Shown here: positions 61,263 to 64,000 of the stretch, piece after piece
How positions within the stretch are numbered: position 1 is the first letter of the stretch
Layout of the letters: every line of letters starts with the position of its first letter
Source of the DNA: Bacteroidota bacterium
Lineage (GTDB): Bacteria; Bacteroidota; Bacteroidia; Chitinophagales; Chitinophagaceae
Direction of reading: 5' to 3'
Assembly: GCA_023386555.1 (NCBI GenBank)
Contig: JAEWJK010000013.1
Location: 124,001 to 188,000 of the forward strand
Length of the DNA stretch: 64,000 nt
Notes under the pieces: model-generated
Told to the model about the DNA's origin: nothing
Database searches by the model: none
Seen by the model: only the letters and a program-made list of their open reading frames with translations
Program-made: the position numbers and the translations under genes

Positions 61263-62006
61263 TCAGTCTCTTAAGATATAACCCATTCCCACCTGTGTCT
61301 GTATTAGTTTTTGTTCAAAAGGCTTGTCAACCTTGTTTCTTAAATAATTGATGTAAACATCTATTACATTCGTATTTGTGTCAAAATCAATATCCCACAC
61401 TTTTAAAGCAATATCGGCCCTGGAAACAACCTTATTCTTGTTTCTCATTAAATATTCTAATAGCTGAAATTCTTTTGTTGTAAGTGTTATTACTTTATCT
61501 TCTCGCTTTACTTCTTTGCTGTCTAAATTCATTTCCAGGTCAGCTGCTTTCAAAAAATTTCCTACAGGTAAATTTTGATTCAGTGTTCTCTTAAGAAGTG
61601 CTCTTGCTTTCAAAAGAACTTCTTTAAACTCAAAGGGTTTTACTATGTAATCGTCAGCACCTGCATCATAACCTTCAATTTTATCGTTTAATGCACCCAG
61701 TGCGGTTAACATTATTACCGGTGTTTGAGAATCTTTTGATCTTATTGCTTTACAAAGGTCATAACCATTCATGCCCGGTAAATTAATATCCAATATAATC
61801 AAATCAAAACGTTCTGTATTATAAAGTTTATAGCCAATGTTGCCATCATAGGCTAATGAAACAGTATAGCCACTTTCTGATAAGCCTAACTTAAGACTGT
61901 CGGCAATTTTGGGTTCATCTTCAACAAGAAGGATTTTTCTTTCGCTTGACAAATCAATGTTTTGCAAGCAATTTACACTTATCGGATTAATTATTGGTGT
62001 AATCAC
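61263..62006 (-). CDS. OmpR/PhoB-family response regulator
   Basis: The receiver domain has EDEP, the phosphorylation site in LIILDINLPGMNG and the conserved Lys in IVKPF. The C-terminal winged helix (about 155-245: TKEFQLLEYLMRNKNKVVSRADI and NVIDVYINYLRNKVDK) binds DNA. At 247 residues it has about 20 extra N-terminal residues before KILLVEDEP, so the true start may be further in, perhaps at a TTG. It is the partner of the histidine kinase. Confidence 0.93.
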   Translation of the reverse strand: MITPIINPISVNCLQNIDLSSERKILLVEDEPKIADSLKLGLSESGYTVSLAYDGNIGYKLYNTERFDLIILDINLPGMNGYDLCKAIRSKDSQTPVIMLTALGALNDKIEGYDAGADDYIVKPFEFKEVLLKARALLKRTLNQNLPVGNFLKAADLEMNLDSKEVKREDKVITLTTKEFQLLEYLMRNKNKVVSRADIALKVWDIDFDTNTNVIDVYINYLRNKVDKPFEQKLIQTQVGMGYILRD

Positions 62007-62063
62007 ATCGTACGGTTAATGTTTTCTAATGGTCTTCTAATAAGACAAATTATTAGATGAATT

Positions 62064-62486
62064 TTATTTTGGATAACTGGCACTTAGATTCATCAAATCT
62101 ATCATTAGGTTAAAAGCATCTAAAGTTGCACTGTTATTCATCTTTAGGGGTTTCACTATATAACCCGATACACCTAACTTTCTTACAGTCGATTTATCAA
62201 TATCTTCATCTGAGGTTGTAATTATAAAACACTTTAAATGTTTCCATTTTTCTGACTCCCTGATAACTGTCAAAAACTCAATCCCATTCATCTTGGGCAT
62301 ACTTATGTCTACCAATGCCACATCCGGATTAAATGTCTCATCTTCTTCAAGGAAAGCCAATGCTTCTTCTCCATTCCGTGCAACATGTAGCTGATAGTGG
62401 ATTTTCATCTTATCCAACGTACGCTTTGTATCAATAGCATCTACATAATCATCTTCTACCAGGAGAATATTAATATACTTTTCCAT
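62064..62486 (-). CDS. Single-domain response regulator (Rcp1-like)
   Basis: The 140-residue receiver has the acidic pocket VEDDYVD, the phosphoacceptor aspartate in ALVDISMPKMNG, and Lys in YIVKPLK. No output domain follows. Such Rcp1-like proteins relay phosphate for phytochrome-type or other kinases. It is 57 bp from the start of the OmpR-type gene, in the same direction. Whether it joins the same relay is not shown. Confidence 0.88.
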   Translation of the reverse strand: MEKYINILLVEDDYVDAIDTKRTLDKMKIHYQLHVARNGEEALAFLEEDETFNPDVALVDISMPKMNGIEFLTVIRESEKWKHLKCFIITTSDEDIDKSTVRKLGVSGYIVKPLKMNNSATLDAFNLMIDLMNLSASYPK

Positions 62487-63171
62487 TAGAAATTTCTTTT
62501 CATTTCTTAATAAAATGACTGCTAAAAAAATAGTACCGGGTTTTATAAAAGCTCTAAACCTGCTTCCATAAAACCCGGATTAACATCTCCCAACACCTAC
62601 TAAGAAGATGTATTAATGATGTAAAATTGGCGCCTACTTATTAAGAGCAGGTTAATCAGTTATTAGATTCATATTAGAAGATAGTTGGTATGGTGAAAGA
62701 AGGATTACAAGTAGGGATATCCATAATTAAGAGCTGGAAATGATTTTTTCAATATTTATGGAATAGAAAGAATTGCTTTAGAAAGATCAAAAAGATCATT
62801 TATCAGGTTTTTTGAAAACTGAAGTTCCCTAGAGACTATCCATTGATCAAGTATAATAAAAATTAATCATTGTCTATCCTTTTCCCGAACGGCTATAATT
62901 AATATATTATAATAAATTAACATTTTGCTGATAGCAAGCTATTTATACTTATCTATATTTGTCAAGTAATGCATATAAAGTATTACCTGCTATTCTGAGA
63001 TTGGAGTTTTTTTTAGAAACATCCCAGATTTATCACCTTCACTTCACCGTCAGCCCCGGAAGCAATATAGCTTATTCAGACAATTGTTTGTAAATGCTAT
63101 TGTAATTGAAACCATTTTTCTATTTTTATCAAATCGGTCAATTATTAAACACCCGTAATACAATCACTTTT
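62487..63171. other. 685-bp A/T-rich intergenic region
   Basis: No credible gene, RNA or repeat family is seen here. The right end holds a probable promoter for the metalloprotease gene. The rest is simple A/T-rich sequence with only chance-level small repeats such as AGATCAAAAAGATCA. Confidence 0.6.
63101..63129 (+). promoter_or_regulatory. Candidate promoter of the metalloprotease gene
   Basis: TTG at 63101-63103 and TATTTTTA at 63122-63129 are 18 bp apart, matching the Bacteroidota layout with an imperfect last base. The leader would be about 35 nt. Confidence 0.45.
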
Positions 63172-64000
63172 ATGAAAACAATGAACCTGCTTGCAGTTCT
63201 ACTGATCCTTGCTTTTTCAGTGCCTGCTGTAGCACAAAAGAAAACTTCTACTGCAAAGAAATTTTCATCATGCCTAACTAAAATGCCTCAGCCAAGTTTT
63301 TCATTTGACACAACCAAGTTAAAAGGAAGAGGTCTTGCCGACAATTATTTTCTTTGGGATAATGGCAAAGAGATCTATGTAAAATTCATGAGCGGTAGCC
63401 CTGCAATGCAAAAGCAAATCATGGCTGCAGCTAAAGAGTGGGAAAAATATGCAAACCTGAAATTCAAACAAGTTACTTCTGGTCCTGCACAGATCAGAAT
63501 TTTATTAACTGATGAAGATGGATATTATTCAATGGTAGGTAGCCAGGCTTCTATGATACCGGAAGAAGAACAAACAATGAATTTTGACACTACCGGAAAC
63601 AATTTTAAATATCCGGTTTCAATGAAAGGAACAGTTATTCATGAATTCGGTCATGCTATTGGTTTATTGCATGAACATTCAAGCCCGGTATCAGGAATTC
63701 AGTGGGATAAAGAAAAGATTTATTCTGAGTACGCTGAAATGGGTTGGGACAGAGATATGGTAGATGCACAGGTTTTCGAAGCTTACCACGTTTCTTATAC
63801 AAACGGAACTATGTATGATAACAAATCTATCATGCACTATCCTATTGATCCAAATCACACCAAGAATAAATACAAAGTAGATTGGAACTTCACTATTTCT
63901 GAAGGAGATAAGCAATTGGTTTCTCTTCTTTATCCAAAAGCAGGTGAAAGAAAAAATGAAGTAGCAAGATTTACTGTTTCTGATTATACAAAAATGGAAA
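63172..64000 (+). CDS. Secreted M12A-like (astacin-type) metalloprotease, 3' end beyond window
   Basis: The frame from ATG 63172 is open to the window edge (276 codons). Residues 1-21 are a signal peptide ending AVA. The zinc motif is H157-EFG-H161-AIGLLH167 (HExxHxxGxxH), followed by EH and the Met-turn SIM221HYP. This is the metzincin layout, and the HExxHxxGxxHEH form with a following tyrosine suits M12A. It starts outside the usual ORF limits because it has no stop within the window. The substrate is unknown, and the C-terminus (perhaps a T9SS tail) is not visible. Confidence 0.92.
   Translation, partial: MKTMNLLAVLLILAFSVPAVAQKKTSTAKKFSSCLTKMPQPSFSFDTTKLKGRGLADNYFLWDNGKEIYVKFMSGSPAMQKQIMAAAKEWEKYANLKFKQVTSGPAQIRILLTDEDGYYSMVGSQASMIPEEEQTMNFDTTGNNFKYPVSMKGTVIHEFGHAIGLLHEHSSPVSGIQWDKEKIYSEYAEMGWDRDMVDAQVFEAYHVSYTNGTMYDNKSIMHYPIDPNHTKNKYKVDWNFTISEGDKQLVSLLYPKAGERKNEVARFTVSDYTKME

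Noticed and set aside
62487..63171. Small RNA or tRNA in the long gap before the metalloprotease
   Set aside because: No tRNA-like arms, strong hairpin plus T-run, or conserved motif was found, only A/T-rich sequence and a promoter.
63691..63915. 74-residue minus-strand frame at the right end
   Set aside because: Antisense to the M12A-like metalloprotease, which is open to the window edge.

Overview
The window is a low-GC chromosomal segment from a member of the phylum Bacteroidota, most likely a Chitinophagaceae-like environmental bacterium. The placement is an inference from several signs: -7 promoter elements of the form TAnnTTTG, a protease with a type IX secretion C-terminal tail, Bacteroidota-restricted families (DUF4293, HYC_CC_PP, GIN/DUF2807), a TonB-dependent receptor with a carboxypeptidase-like domain, and a clade II (Sec/lipoprotein) nitrous oxide reductase. 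I found no rRNA or tRNA gene, CRISPR array, prophage or intact insertion sequence.

From 0 to 40 kb the window is mostly housekeeping and scattered accessory genes. It opens with the glycine-rich tail of a TPM-domain protein, then a MOSC protein with a remnant of a second copy, glyA, a RelE/ParE toxin-antitoxin pair, a sugar nucleotidyltransferase, a large PAS/GAF histidine kinase, an FKBP-type isomerase, an aldo/keto reductase, an RRM protein, guaB, dprA, hicBA, an OmpA-family protein, queE-folD, rimM, dinB, two GIN-domain paralogues, guaA, a ligase-associated exonuclease, mscL, a TIGR01777 epimerase, a matrixin-like secreted protease, an ABC exporter, a FadN-like beta-oxidation enzyme, a GxxExxY gene and metG.

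From 40.4 to 55.7 kb lies a nitrogen-oxide island. A leftward cluster carries cytochrome c, nosZ, a fasciclin lipoprotein, a membrane-NosL fusion, nosD, nosF, nosY, a truncated haemoglobin, a HYC_CC_PP protein and an HMA-domain TonB receptor. Divergent from it are a Crp/Fnr regulator and a polytopic membrane protein, followed by a SufT-like protein, an NnrS-like membrane protein and a Ric-type di-iron repair protein. No nitrite or NO reductase is visible, so the window suggests N2O respiration plus defence against NO. The right end has a YfcE-like phosphoesterase, a universal stress protein, a fused trehalose-phosphate synthase/phosphatase, a two-component system, a lone receiver protein and the start of an M12A-type metalloprotease that runs off the window.

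The least explained structure is non-coding. At least twelve copies of a short dispersed repeat occupy intergenic gaps, in two subfamilies (GTTGTGTCAC... and GTTGCGTCGC...) whose palindromic core changes in a compensated way. The GxxExxY gene is bracketed by inverted copies of a three-unit 9-bp repeat. A degenerate ~21-bp tandem array of ten units lies beside the MOSC remnant. A Crp/Fnr-geometry palindrome sits midway between the divergent nos and regulator promoters.
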